DNA from: Rhodotorula mucilaginosa
Taxonomy: Eukaryota; Basidiomycota; Microbotryomycetes; Sporidiobolales; Sporidiobolaceae
Reading direction: 5' to 3'
NCBI GenBank assembly: GCA_034406715.1
Contig: CP137873.1
Coordinates: 959,226-1,023,225, forward strand
Length of the DNA stretch: 64,000 bases
Each line of letters begins with the position of its first letter. The stretch's first letter is position 1. The position numbers and the translations under genes were made by a program. Below the pieces are notes generated by a model that had not been told where the DNA came from, ran no database searches, and saw only the letters and a list, made by a program, of their open reading frames with translations. Shown here piece by piece: positions 45,578 to 56,965 of the stretch.

Positions 45578-46696
45578 TTAGACCGGAGACTGTTTCCGCA
45601 CGCCGCATAATCGGTCCGTCATCTGCAGAGGGAGAGCGGAGGAGCAGGATTTCGCAATGGGAGCGTCGTCAGCGGGGGATCTCATTGCGGGCAGGTTAGA
45701 GAGCCAGCGCGCACCTGTCGCACACCGGGGGCACTCAGAAAGTGACCAATCACGGGCAGTTGTCGCATAAAGGAAAGCACGACCGGGAAAAAGTCGCTGT
45801 GGGGGTTTTCGGTAGCCAGATGCACCGGATTGAGGATGTTGTGCGGGTCAGTCCAGGGCGCGCGATACAACCGAGTCGGGAGAGAGAAGAGAAGATAGCA
45901 CGCACCCAAAGAGGTTCAGGAAGCCAAACATCTCGATGATGACTCCGAAAAAGGGGTATTTGAGGAACACGAGCACGATGCCGGCGATGAACGAGACGGC
46001 TGCGCACAAGAGTCGTGAGGTCGCAAAGGTCAGCCCGCCCGTCTCTCCGAGACGTCGATCTGTGCCCAGAGAAAGAAGAAACGACAGGCTCACACCCTCG
46101 CAGCTTGTTTCGTCGCGCGAAAAAGTAAAACGTCTTTCGCGGCCCGATGATGAGCGGCAGCCCCGACACGAACAGGATCTGCGAGCGCGCGCGCGCAAAA
46201 GTTTCGGTTGGTGTTCGCTTCAGTCAGCTTGTGTTTCGTAGAGTTGGCAGAGTGGGGGAAGGAGAGGACTCAAACGTTTCCGAGTGCGATCAAGGGTCCG
46301 TCAAAGAGCATGATGACGCCCAGCAGCATGAAAAAGGCGCCGAACGACGTCAAGCCGACCTGTCACCATCAGAGTCTGGTCAGCCATGGGTCCGCTGTGC
46401 AGCTTGATCCGAAATGGGCTGCTGCAGTCGCCCGAACGAAAAGAGTGATCGAAGTCGCCGGATGAGGGGTGAACGTGGCCAAGGGCGGAGGTGGCCGGTG
46501 ACTACGCCCCAGTCTAGAGCCATGCACAGGCCTTCCAGATGGCTGGATCCAGGCCTTCGTCCGGCCTCGTAGCGTGACTGCTGCGGTGGGGACTTACGCC
46601 GATTTCTGTTCAACAGTGGGACGGGGTCATCAGCCTCCTTCACGCGGCTTTCGATGGGGGGGCGGAGCGCGCACTTTGTGAATCTGTCAACCACAT
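45578..46696 (-). CDS. GOT1: Golgi transport protein GOT1
   Basis: Predicted 139 aa, matching the yeast protein's length. Got1 is a small four-span membrane protein of COPII vesicles and Golgi, involved in ER-Golgi traffic. The joined product starts MWLTDSQKIGVGLTSFG, continues with FDGPLIALGN, LIIGPRKTFYFFARRNKLRG, KYPFFGVIIEMFGFLNLFG, and ends after DFFPVVLSFMRQLPVIGHF with a short basic tail. Seven exons: 46675-46696, 46598-46605 (8 nt), 46276-46359, 46094-46178, 45906-45999, 45715-45796, 45578-45622. The total is divisible by three. Intron 2 (46360-46597) is 238 bp, long for this window. Confidence 0.96.
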
Positions 46697-46868
46697 CCTG
46701 CTTCTTCAAGAGTGTCGCGTCGAGCGGGTGAGAACAGCGAGACGACGCCCTCCTCCGCTCTCCGCTCACTGAACTCCGTTCAGCGGCCACCATCACCAAT
46801 GACGTGGCATGTCCTCAAATTCAACTATAGCAGATATCTAGTGATAGCAACAGTGATGAGAATGCGAG

Positions 46869-48960
46869 TCAAACACACCCCTCGCCGATGAGGAAGAACC
46901 GATCCAGCTCGGTTTCGCCGTCCAGTCCGACCGCGCGCCACTCGACCACATCACGGACCCGTTCCTCGCCCGGACGACACCGCTCCTCCCTCCTCTTGGC
47001 GTGATACACGGTGGTTGTCACATCCTCCTCAGGAAGCTCGTCGAGCGCGCGAACGGCCCCACCGCCCGCCTCTTGACCGTTCTTGCCCCCGAACGAGACC
47101 GCCATCCACCCGAAATGGTACCGACCACTCAGACTCTGATCCATGACGTGCCACTCTTCGACTCGGTCCAGATCGAGTGAGCCACCGGCACCGCCGAAAG
47201 TGATCGCGACGAGTCCCGGTTCATGGTTGATCCGGGTTTTCCGATTCACCAAGGTGTCGTCGTCGTCGTCTTCGCTCACGGCGTGCAGCCACGGTCGGGC
47301 TCGGAGTCGCGCGAGAGTATCCCGCGAGAGGGATCTCGAATCGGGTGCGCGGGCGAGATCGGGGACGAGGGCGTGTGGAACAAAGCCGCGCGTGTAGGCG
47401 TGAGAATGGCCCGAAAGGACCAAGGCGCAGTCGGCGAGCGAAAGTTGCGGGATCAACCTGCGTCGCACGTATGCAGACCTGTTGACAGCACGGGATGATC
47501 AGTACTTTTGTCTTCGAGTCTGAAATGTTGAACCGGACTCACCACTGCGATTCCTTGCCCTCGGTCCACGCTTTTCGATCCCACCACTCGATCCACGGCG
47601 CCGTATGCACAACCGCGACTTTGAGGCTCGCCTCCCTCCACGCATCCTTCTCGAATTCCCGAGCGAGCCACCGCTCCTGCTCGAGCTGTTCAGCCTCGGT
47701 CGGCAAGTTGGAATCGAGCACGAGGATGCGCAGCCTCCGATGCGGCGAGTAGGCGACATAGGTGCCTCGTTTCTTCTCGTCGTCGCCATCGAAGGAGCCG
47801 CTTCCACCGCCGGTATATGCGTTCTGACCCGTCGCGTCCCAGTCGTGGTTCCCTCGAGCGAGCAAGACGGGTGTCTCTTGCCCGAGCGGGAACGGCAACC
47901 CGCCGCGAGTGAGCGGATCGAAAAAATCGGTCTGCCACTGCGCGAGGTTATCCGGATCTTGGACGACATCTCCGGCATGGAGGACGAGGTGCGGTCTCCG
48001 AGTCGGGGCGGATCCCGGCGTCGGAGCGAAATAGTGCGCAGGGAGGGTGCGGCGCGCGAACGTGGTCATGCTGCTAACGAGGATGCGGCGGAAGGTTCTG
48101 ACGTTGAATTGATTGTCGGCGAAGCAGGCGATGTGCAGCGTTTCGGGGCGGATTTCGTTCGCCGAGTAGGTCCAGGGGAAAGTGTGCCGGATTGAGCGGC
48201 GGACGCGGCCGCGGGACCTGAGCACGAGCTCGTACTCAATCGCACTCGGTGATTGAAGATCGACCAAATGCGCCGTGTGAACATGGCGAGCATCTGCGGT
48301 TGAAGTGGCGGGTTGAATCGTTTCGACCGAGACGGATTCGGCGTGCCGCCAGTCTGTTGCGCCGCCGCCGCCGGCCCCTCGGTAGGTGGCATGGGTCCGC
48401 CACTGCAACTCCCAGTTCTCGTCGTCGGCGCATGTGTTGGTCTCCCACACGATGGCGACCCGCTGCTCGTCTCGAACAAATACGATCGGCTCTTTGCGCA
48501 AGGCGCACGAGACGGCGCGGAGACCGACGGGCCACCATAGCCAGCTCGTCCACCGTTCTTCGTACGCTCGATTGAGGAGCTTGAAGTGGAAGAGGTAGAG
48601 CAGGTCGACGAGGGCGTTTCGCGATGAGCGAGTCGCGAGTTCGAGAATGAACGCTGTCAGGAGGAGCGACAGGAACAGCCAGATCCTCGTTCGGCGCCGG
48701 ACTGGTCTTCGGAGTCGACCGAATGACCGCCTTGTCGGCATCATCAAGTTCGCCGATTCCGTCTCCGGTGTTGGTGTCGGCGAGACGCTCCTGGAGAGCG
48801 GCGTTCGACTGCCAGCTTTCGCCTCTTCGTCCCGCCGAGCCCGCATCCGGTTCGGAGACGGAGCCGGCGAGCCTCTGGACCTGATTGCATGTGGCTGCAT
48901 GCCGTTCCGTCCGAGTTGTTGGAGTTTCAAGTCTGCGGTGGTTGGCGGGGGCGGGGTCAT
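46869..48960 (-). CDS. Membrane-anchored calcineurin-like metallophosphatase
   Basis: Predicted 675 aa. A single signal-anchor helix (about residues 80-105, WLFLSLLLTAFILEL) follows a disordered cytosolic N-terminus, so the catalytic part faces the secretory lumen or outside. An Ig-like strand-rich region precedes the phosphatase core, as in purple acid phosphatases. Metal-ligand motifs are all visible: Asp in CFADNQF, GDVVQD, GNHDW, His in VVHTAPW, and GHSHAY. It ends with the typical FGGAGGSLD segment. One intron, 47479-47542; the total is divisible by three. The 173 bp gap to GOT1 and the CACGTG box upstream are noted. The substrate is unknown; scavenging of organic phosphate is a reasonable guess. 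Confidence 0.9.
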
Positions 48961-49114
48961 GTCTGGACGGAGGAAGCGATCGGTCAGCCGTGCGTGGCTG
49001 GAGCTGGGGCAGGAAGACCAACATGTCTAGAGGCCTTCATGGCCGTCTCTCTCGTATGCAAGCATCAAGTTAAGGTCGAGACTGCTGTTTGCGCTCTCAT
49101 CAGCTGGAGCTCGT

Positions 49115-49120
49115 CACGTG
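49115..49120. promoter_or_regulatory. CACGTG box upstream of the metallophosphatase
   Basis: An E-box core 155 bp upstream of the metallophosphatase ATG, within the 3' flank of CAT2. It could bind a Pho4- or Cbf1-like bHLH factor, or be chance. Confidence 0.3.
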
Positions 49121-49239
49121 AATTTTTCGGCACGAGACCGGATCCGCGGAGAAAAGACTCTCTGGTCTCTTGCTGACGAAGTAGGGGCGTAGCTTGGAAG
49201 AAGAATATCTACTGGTTAATGCGCACACGCAATTCTACT

Positions 49240-51703
49240 TTATAGCCTCGCCGATTTCTTTCCCGCTTCTGCCTCGTGCAGATCCATCAGCATATCGGCC
49301 GCCTTTTCAAAGTTGCGCACAAACTCGGCGCCGGGGACGTCGTTCGTGCAAGTGACGGTCAGTTGCAGCGTGTGGGGGTCTGCGCGCCGAGCGGGGGTGC
49401 AAAGTCAGTGGTGTTTCCGTAGAGCTCGGTGTGGTGTGGACGCACGGATCATGTAGGGAATGCCGAGTCCGCCTTCCGCCACCGGTCCCCAGCTGTGCGC
49501 AATCTTTCGTCAGCGAACAGATCATGTGACGCCATGTAAGAAACAGCCAACGGAGGGAAAGAGCTCACCCGTACGACGGCGCGTTCTCGATGTAGATCTG
49601 GCTCGTCGACATCTTCCACGTCCCGCTCGCCTTGACCAACGGATCCGCAAACAGTCCGTCACCTTCCATGACCTCTTTCCGCTCCGCGTCGCTGAATTCT
49701 TGGCCGTCCGGAGCAGCCGCGAGCATCTTGAGTCCAAAGAAGTGGCGATCGATGCCCATCCCGGCCGAGGCGAGCTTCATGTCCTTGCCGTGCTGGGCGA
49801 TCGCGGCACGGAACAGCGAGAGCTTGTCGTTCGTCGACGCCGACTCGTCGACAACCGCCTTGACGAACGCGACGACTTCGGGCGTCAGGATCCGGACGGT
49901 CTCGGTGCGACCGAGCTGGTACCGGCGCGTCTGGGCGGCTTCGTAGGTCCCGCAGAAGCGGTGGAACTGCCGACGAGGGTCGTCAGTATGCGTTATGTGG
50001 ATGGGGAGAGGGCATTTCACTCACAGTCAAGTAGTACGCCATCTGGAAGAGCATCTGGACCCTGCAAGTCGACGAAATCGGGGATTAGCTTGTAGTCCGT
50101 GAACGATCACGCCACACGCTACTCACCAGCCATCCGGGCTCGTCTTCATCTTCTTGATCCCTTCCTTGCCGTAGCGCGTGTAGAGCGTGTAGTGGACATC
50201 GTACGGCTTGATGTGCTCGGCAAACTCGGTTTCGGCCGCCTGGATCTGCTGCTTCGAAGTCGAGTCGAGCTCGAACGGGAGGTCCTTCACGGCGGGGACT
50301 TGAGAGATCTCGTGGTCAGGACGGACCGGAGACTCGCCCGAGAGGAGCCGCTTCGAGAGATAGTCGTTCAATCGCGCGGTCGGCGTGCCGTCCACTGCCA
50401 GGAGTGATGCGCTTCGTTAGCCATTTGAGCTTCCCCGGGTGTCGCTCCTCTGAGGACTCACTGCACGAGTGCTCTCCGATGAACCCGGATTCGCCGTTCC
50501 GGTACACAACCCACTGCAGCGGCTTGTCCCACCAGCGGTTCCCGGCCTCCTTCTCGCCCGTCCACAGTTTCCGACTAAAGTCGACAATTTCGGTCGGTTC
50601 GGCCTCGTCGAGGCAGATCACAAACGCCGATTGCTGGATCGTCCGGATCGAGGGAACGTTGGCCGGGTTGGCGGCGAGGTGACCGTACGCTTCGGCCCAG
50701 TGGTCGCGGTTGACGCCGGTCAGGATCCCGACTGGGGGCGCAGCCGAGGAGGCGTTCCCGTCAATGACGGTCTGGAGCGCTTGCCGTAGCGCTTCGGTCG
50801 AGTAGTGCCGGCCTTGCTCGTCGGCGAACGGGATCCGGTAGAACCGGTCCTGCTTGACGACGACAAAGCACTGCGCGGCGGGATCGTCTTCCCTCGTCTT
50901 GACGGCATAGTCCGACGGAGAAGCCGGAACGCGGCAGGCGTTGAAAGCCCACTTGTAGCTCTCCATGCAGAGTTCGCCGTCTTCCGGACTCCGGCCGACG
51001 AGTTCGGGTTCGAGCAACCCTTGCGTGACCAGTTGCCGAAACTCGAGCGCCGTCGAGGCGATACTCGCGGCGACGTAAGCCGGGTCGGGCTTGGCGTTAC
51101 GGCTCGCCTGTGCCGACTGCGGGAGGCGTTTGAACTGCGGAGGTTCAAGTGTGCCGGGGTCAGTTTTCGCGGAGGGCGAGCGAACGCGAACCTCGGCCGC
51201 ACCCCGAAGTAGTACGAGACGTTGATGACGACCGAGTCGCGGTAGGCCATGTACGCCTGCTCGTCCCAGTCGCGCGCGAGCCAGTTTCTCATTTCCGGTT
51301 GTTCTCGCTTCTTGTCGAGCAGCGTTTGCAGTTTCGACCCCGGACCTCGTTCGAACGCCTCGGCTTTGCGTCTGACCTGCTGCGCGGCTTCGGGTCGCTC
51401 GGCGAGCGCTTCGCACGAGCGGACGAGGCGCGAGAGTGTGTCGTCGAGTTCCGGCAGCGGCAGTTTCGGCAGCTTGTGCTGGTTCCGGAACATGACCGAG
51501 TCGGTCGGGATGACGGTCGGGACGCGCATGCGCCAGTCGTGCCAGTCGGGAGTCTGTACGGGCGGCATGGCGTCGGTCGGCGTCGCGTGCACGCTGCTTC
51601 CGGAGTGCGAGTATCGAGCGGCGGTCTTGAAAGGGATGGAGCGAGCGAAAGAGCGACCAAGCGACGTACGAGCACAGCTGCCGCGACGCACAGTCCCCAG
51701 CAT
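49240..51703 (-). CDS. CAT2: Carnitine O-acetyltransferase, mitochondrial/peroxisomal
   Basis: Predicted 687 aa. It moves acetyl groups between CoA and carnitine so that acetyl units leave peroxisomes and enter mitochondria. The choline/carnitine acyltransferase fold is clear: LPKLPLPELDDTL near the N-terminus, YYFGFKRLP, and the catalytic His in FIGEHSCMDGTP, with later FHRFCGTYEAAQTRRYQLGRTE. The N-terminus is Arg/Ser-rich and acid-free, fitting a mitochondrial presequence, while the last three residues are ARL, a PTS1 variant. An internal ATG at 51566-51568 (MPPVQTPDW) would skip the presequence. Introns: 51135-51202, 50395-50461, 50062-50126, 49967-50024, 49493-49568, 49380-49445; the total is divisible by three. 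Confidence 0.95.
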
Positions 51704-51880
51704 CAGCACGCGTCCCAGTACTGCGAGTCTACAAGCTAAGTCTATGCCAAGCCGTGGTCTGAAAGCGAACCGGCTTCGGCAAACTCGGAGTCGCGCGGCC
51801 GCAAGTGGGGCAACTCGAACCTCCGCGCACAATGCTCACAATGTCCGCGGACTCCATATGGTAATACAAGCAAGCATAGA

Positions 51881-54863
51881 CTACCCCCACGGGTTATCCT
51901 CGCGATCCAAAACTCCGTGCGTCGCAGACGGGGTCCGCTCGTCCGCACCCGCTTGCCGAATAATCCGCTCGTCCTCGCGAACCTCGACGCGGACAACCTG
52001 GTGCGGTTCGCGGTCCTCTTCCCGTATGTCCGACTCGGATCGATCCCGGGACGACTCCGGCCGCGGAACGGGTCCGTCGAGCTTGTCGTCGCGCTCGACC
52101 ACGTCTTTGACTTGGGTGTGCTCGTCCCGGAGCGGATTCTCGAGCTCGTCATGCGGTTGCGGGTGCTCCGTCTGCTCTGAACTCGGCACGCCGCGCTCCT
52201 CGGGAGGTACATACGCGATCCGGTACACACGCGTGCGCTTCCCGCCCGGTTCCCCTCGCCGCCGCTGACGGATCTGCTCCTCTTCTTCCGCCTGCAAGTC
52301 GGCGACGACGAGGTCGACCGCGTCCGGCGGGAGGCGGTTCTCCTCCTCGTTCCGACGGCGCGTAAACATCGAGAGCATCTTGCTCCGCTCGCTCGGGTCC
52401 GGGACTCGAGGCAGGATCGTGTGCGCAACCTCGGACGCGGCGTGCAGGACGCTCGTGCCGACGGGAACGGGACGGTCTCCGTCCGTCGTCGGAGCAGACG
52501 GGCTCGATGATTGGTGCGTTGCTGGAGTCCGGTCGGCGAGGGCACCGTAGGACCGCGGTCGGTGATCTGCTCCCGGTCGCGGTCGCTTTTTCCCATGCAA
52601 GATCGCGTCTTCCTCGTGTCGGATTCGGCGCCGCTGCGCTTCCCGAGACGCATCCACCACCGGGTAGCTCCAGTCTCCTGGGTGAAGTGACGTCGGTGGT
52701 CAGGGAGGGGCTGCCTCGCGACGAGACAGGGACGGCGCCCACGCACCGTATTCATGCTCCCTCGCTTCTCGGTACAGCCGCTCTACGTCTTTTTCGTCCG
52801 GATCCCGCGGATCGTGGAAATCGAGACTGTCGGTGTCACTCTCGTTGCTGTCTTCGTCGCCGCGGCCACCGTCCTCCGGGATCGACTCGTAAGCCCTCCC
52901 GCCTTCCCACCATCCCAATCCGCCGCCACTAGCCTGCTGCGTTGCCGCCCATTCCGGATCGACATGGACCACCCCACCCGTCAGCTCTTCGTGACTCAGC
53001 GGCGCGTACCCTTCCCGCGCCTCGAGCCGCTCCTCCAACAACCGCCTCGCTTCGTGGATCGGCCGTGCCGCCAACCCTTGTTTGAGGAGGTTCTCGCCCT
53101 TGCGGCCATACGCGTCCGTCTCGAGCCCCGGTTGGTTCAGCCAGTATTTGCGCCGGCCGTCGACCGAGTAGCGCAGACCGGCTCGGATTCGGCGATCGCG
53201 GACGAGGCCCGAAGCGTGAGCGGCACCGGATGCGGGCTCGTACGTTCGATAACTGAACCCAGTACCCCTCAGCGTCGTGACCGAGTCCAGGAAGAGGTCT
53301 TTGAAGCTGTCCGGGGTGCCGGCTGTCAGTTCAGGGATGCCACCGCTCGCTGTTTCCCGCAACGCACCCAAACGCATCTCTCAGCGCATACCACACCGGC
53401 AATCGACCCGAGACGACGTGGTTCTTGTCGATATAGTCGGTGTCTTTCGGGTGTTTGTATGCGAGGTCAGTTTGGTACGGTCAGGCTTGAACTGGGGGAG
53501 AACTCACGCGAAAAGGCGTAGAGGTGCAGGAACGCAAACAAGGGCATCTCGAGGCAGACGAGCGTGTCTTGGACGGCAACCGAGAGCTTTTCAGTCTCCA
53601 TGCGGGCTGGGTTAAACGTGGAGTTAGTCCTGTGGCTGTGGGTGATCGGCTGGGGAAGACTCACACGATCGGAGCCAACCTGCTGCGACGAGGATCGAAA
53701 CGCCAAAGCCTTGCCACTTTTTGTGGTGACATGTGGTCAGCAGAGTGAGCGTGGAGCGGATCCCAAGCGATGACTCACAAAGGAGAAAAAGATGATGCCC
53801 TTGACCGAGAGGAACTGCATCGCGCAGCGGTTAGTCTGGGCGTCACCCAGGTTATCTGAAAAAGGACCTCTCACCTTGGGCATTGGACGGTACGGCTTCA
53901 GGTCGGCGTTGGTGGCAACCCAGAACATGGCGAGGCAGTACAGGCTGAGCGTGACGCTGAGGTTGTACGCGATCGAGACGTAGGTGTAACCCGAATCGCG
54001 CGCGAGCGAACCGTCCCGGTAGGTTCCCGTGGCTTTCAGGACGACCGTAAGCAGCGCGAGGAGCGGCTTGATCTGGACGTATTCTGGCGGGGGGGCAGAG
54101 AAGGAGGTTAGATTGATTGTCGCGAGCTGAGGAATCTTGCGGAGGGAAAAACCAAAGAACGCACGCAAGACTCCGCGTTTGAGGCCGAGGAACGTGTACG
54201 GGTCGCTTGCGTCCATTGGCGAGAGGAACAAGTTGACGGGGAAGGGGTGCGGGACTGGATCTCGACCGTGGAGGGTGATGATCAGGGAGCGTTCGCCGCC
54301 GCTGTTGTGGCGCGGTCAGCCTTTTTATTCCGGCGACGGTCTTTGAGGCGCACGTGAGCCAAGTTCTGACGTACAGGTACTCGACGAGTAGAGAGAAGAA
54401 ACAGCTGCGATACAGGGGTCAGCTCGATTGTGTGTATGCCAGTTTCGCGAGTCGAAACTCACTAGATAACGAATGCCTGCCCGGAGATTTCGCACCCTGG
54501 TCAGTCGGGCTTCGGGGAATCGAGCGGGATGGCAGACACGCACCTCGTACACGTCTCGGAACGCGTCGAGGAAAAAGGCCAGGTCGAGCGAGTAGAGCGA
54601 GATGAGGGACGAGATGGAGTAGATCGGGACCCTGTTCCCACCACCATCAGCTTGCTTGGACGAAAGCGGCGGATCAATGGGCGAACGGACATGACGAGAA
54701 TGCGCACGACGAGCCGCTGCAGTCTCGGTTTGTAGTAGTGCTTGAGCTGGAGCCAGACGGTCGCCAGGCTGAGGATGGTCGACAGTCCCGCCGAGATGGA
54801 CGCCGCGATCAGGACTCCCATAGGCAGGTCGCCGCCCACACCACCGCCCGAGTCGGTCGCCAT
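51881..54863 (-). CDS. TMEM184/Ost-alpha family (DUF300) multi-spanning membrane protein
   Basis: Predicted 756 aa from 12 exons. The first 400 residues contain about seven membrane spans with the family's signatures: QRLVVRILVMVPIYSISSL, LDAFRDVYEAFVIYCFFSLLVEYLGGERSL, and SVKGIIFFSFWQGFG. Members of this family are related to organic solute transporter alpha and are placed at the vacuole or plasma membrane in fungi; their transport role is not settled. The C-terminal 350 residues are cytosolic, charged and include EHEYGDWSYPVVDASREAQRRRIRHEED. Introns: 54632-54690, 54477-54543, 54405-54462, 54302-54374, 54084-54164, 53815-53874, 53717-53778, 53607-53664, 53444-53507, 53307-53367, 52678-52746. 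The total is divisible by three. Confidence 0.92.
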
Positions 54864-55365
54864 GCGCTCTCCTCCTCCTCCTCGAGTGTAGCTGCGGGTC
54901 GAGTTTCAAGTTGGGCGATGACGACGACGACGACAACGATCGACCGGGTCAAAGAGGCGGCCGGCAGTTGCGGGGCGCTCCAGTTATTGTTCGCCTGTAC
55001 GCGTTCAGTACACGTGCATTCTGGCGTGTACGTGCGTGTGACTATGATCAGAGGGCGGTGCGAGATCACAGATGCTGGAATACAACCGCGTTGTAATCAG
55101 TTGTAATCGCCCCCCACTTCGGGTCGAACCTGATCTCACCGATCTAGCTCCTCAGCAGCTCGGAGAGCGCGCCTTCCCGTATATCAGCTTCTCTAGTAGG
55201 CTCCCCTGAGCGCTGACTGTACGCCGCTTGGTTTCGACCAGGCCGCAACGAGACGGAGGCTCGACTTTCGGCCCCACTTTTGACTTTTTCCGCAGTCTCG
55301 CTGCGTCTCCAACTTTAGCAAACTCTCGCCCTCCTTCTGACCATACGCTGTCTGCATAGTCGAGC
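54864..55365. promoter_or_regulatory. Divergent promoter region of the TMEM184-type gene and DUG3
   Basis: 502 bp. A CACGTG box lies at 55011-55016. A GGTTCGA-like element on the minus strand near 55120-55140 does not fold into a tRNA. Otherwise no gene is seen. Confidence 0.45.
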
Positions 55366-56873
55366 ATGTGCCGCTGGATCGCGTACTTCTCGCCCGAGCC
55401 GATCCTTCTCGGTGACGTCGCAAGTGGTCCTTCCCCCTTCCGCTCTTCCTCGGGCTGCGCATTCTCTGCACTTCTCGACGTCGACGAGACTGACTCTTTT
55501 TCCTTGCCGCTAGATCGAGCGGCCGAAGCATTCCCTCATCAAGCAGAGTGGGTCGAGCCTTTTGAGTGCGCTCCACCTGGGAACTGACGCTCAAACGCTG
55601 CCCGCAGTCGACGAGCATTACCTTCCCGAACTCAAGAAGCACTATGCCCGCGACCGCGCCAGCGACGACGGCTTGTCACCCAACCCGCTCACCAACGTAG
55701 ACGGCTTTGGAATCGGCTGGTTCAGCTCGGTCCCGGCAAAGTACCGTGCTGCCGCCGCTACCAGCGAAGGCGGGAGCGACTGGGAACCGGTCCTCTACAA
55801 GAACACGATGCCGCCGCGCCACGACCCCAACTTGGTCAACTGTTGTCGCGCGATCGAAAGTCCGGTCGTCTTTGGTCACATCCGCGATGTGAGCACGTGC
55901 TTTCATGAGCTCGAGGGGAAAGACCGCTCACTTTTTCGGCGCGGACAGGGTTCTCCCGTCGCGCTGACCAACTGCCACCCTTACACGGCCGGTAATGTCG
56001 TGCTCATGCACAACGGTACCATCGGAGGTGGGTTTCGTTCGTCTTTGTGATTTTGGGCATGAATCCGGCACTGAATTTCCGTGTACCCGCAAACAGGCTT
56101 CTTCGAAGCCTTGCCGCAACTCCTGCCGCTCATTTCGCCCAAGGCTCGAAAGATCATCAAGGGCACCACCGACTCGGAGCATTTCCGTAGGTCCGAGACT
56201 ACTCTTCCAATGCGTAACCCCTTTCGCTGAGATTCGAACTGAACTTCGAACCTTGCAACTCGCTAGTGGCCCTCTTCCTGACCTACCTCGACCCCGATCG
56301 TGACTGGACCGGATATTACGACTCGGATACCGTCGCGGCAGCTCTGGCCAAAGCAGTCGGGACCATGGTCCGCCTCTGCGCTCCTGACGGAGGTTGGCCC
56401 AGTTCTCGCCCCTCGACCGCCACCACTCGAAACGGCCTCTCGACCCACATCACCCTCAACCTCGCCATCTGTTTCGGCGCCAAGGACTTTTACGCCCTCC
56501 GGTTCGCCTATCCAGAGTACGAAGACCCGCCGAGCTTGTACTGGAGTACCCAGTCCGGCGCGACGCTCGATCGGAGGTACCAAGGCCATCCGGACAGCCC
56601 TGACGCAGCGGGCGGTCAACTCCCGAGGGAACAGCACGAGCAGCACGTCGTCGTGGCGAGTGAACCGATGACCAAGGGCGAAGACCACGCGTGGCACCTT
56701 CTCAAGAATGGAGAGTGAGTCCGGGTTGTTGTGTTCTTCCCAGTCCTTCGGTCTCCTGACTGCTCGCCTCCGAGAACAGACTCTTGCGCGCACATGCGAG
56801 CGACATGAAGGGCCAAAAGGGGTGGAAACCCGACATCAGGCCGCTTTCGTCGTTCGGAAAGATCGCCGCGTGA
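55366..56873 (+). CDS. DUG3: Class-II glutamine amidotransferase, DUG3 type
   Basis: Predicted 359 aa from seven exons. With Dug2, Dug3 forms the cytosolic glutathione-degrading complex that cleaves the gamma-glutamyl bond. The N-terminal nucleophile Cys2 follows the initiator Met (MCRWIAYFS). Then come IERPKHSLIKQ, VDGFGIGWFS, NCHPYTAGNVVLMHNGTIGGF and, further on, the family's long C-terminal half. Exons: 55366-55419, 55514-55547, 55608-55888, 55949-56027, 56097-56186, 56267-56714, 56780-56873; the sum is divisible by three. Intron 1 has a GC donor (GCAAGT). Only this splicing joins LLGDV to IERPKHS. The 93 bp gap to RRP12 is convergent. Confidence 0.93.
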
Positions 56874-56965
56874 GACCGTCCAAGACCGCTCAAAAAAGGA
56901 CCGTTGGAAATAAGATGCAGTGATGATACAACTATGAGCGCGAGTAGCCACCCTGAAAAACAGCC

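Noticed and set aside
51249-52268. Long plus-strand frame opposite CAT2 and the TMEM184-type gene
   Set aside because: It is antisense to two well-supported genes and reads as Arg/Ser-rich shadow sequence.
55110-55145. Possible tRNA B-box (GGTTCGACC on the minus strand)
   Set aside because: Flanking bases do not form a T-stem or acceptor stem, and no A-box is at the right distance.
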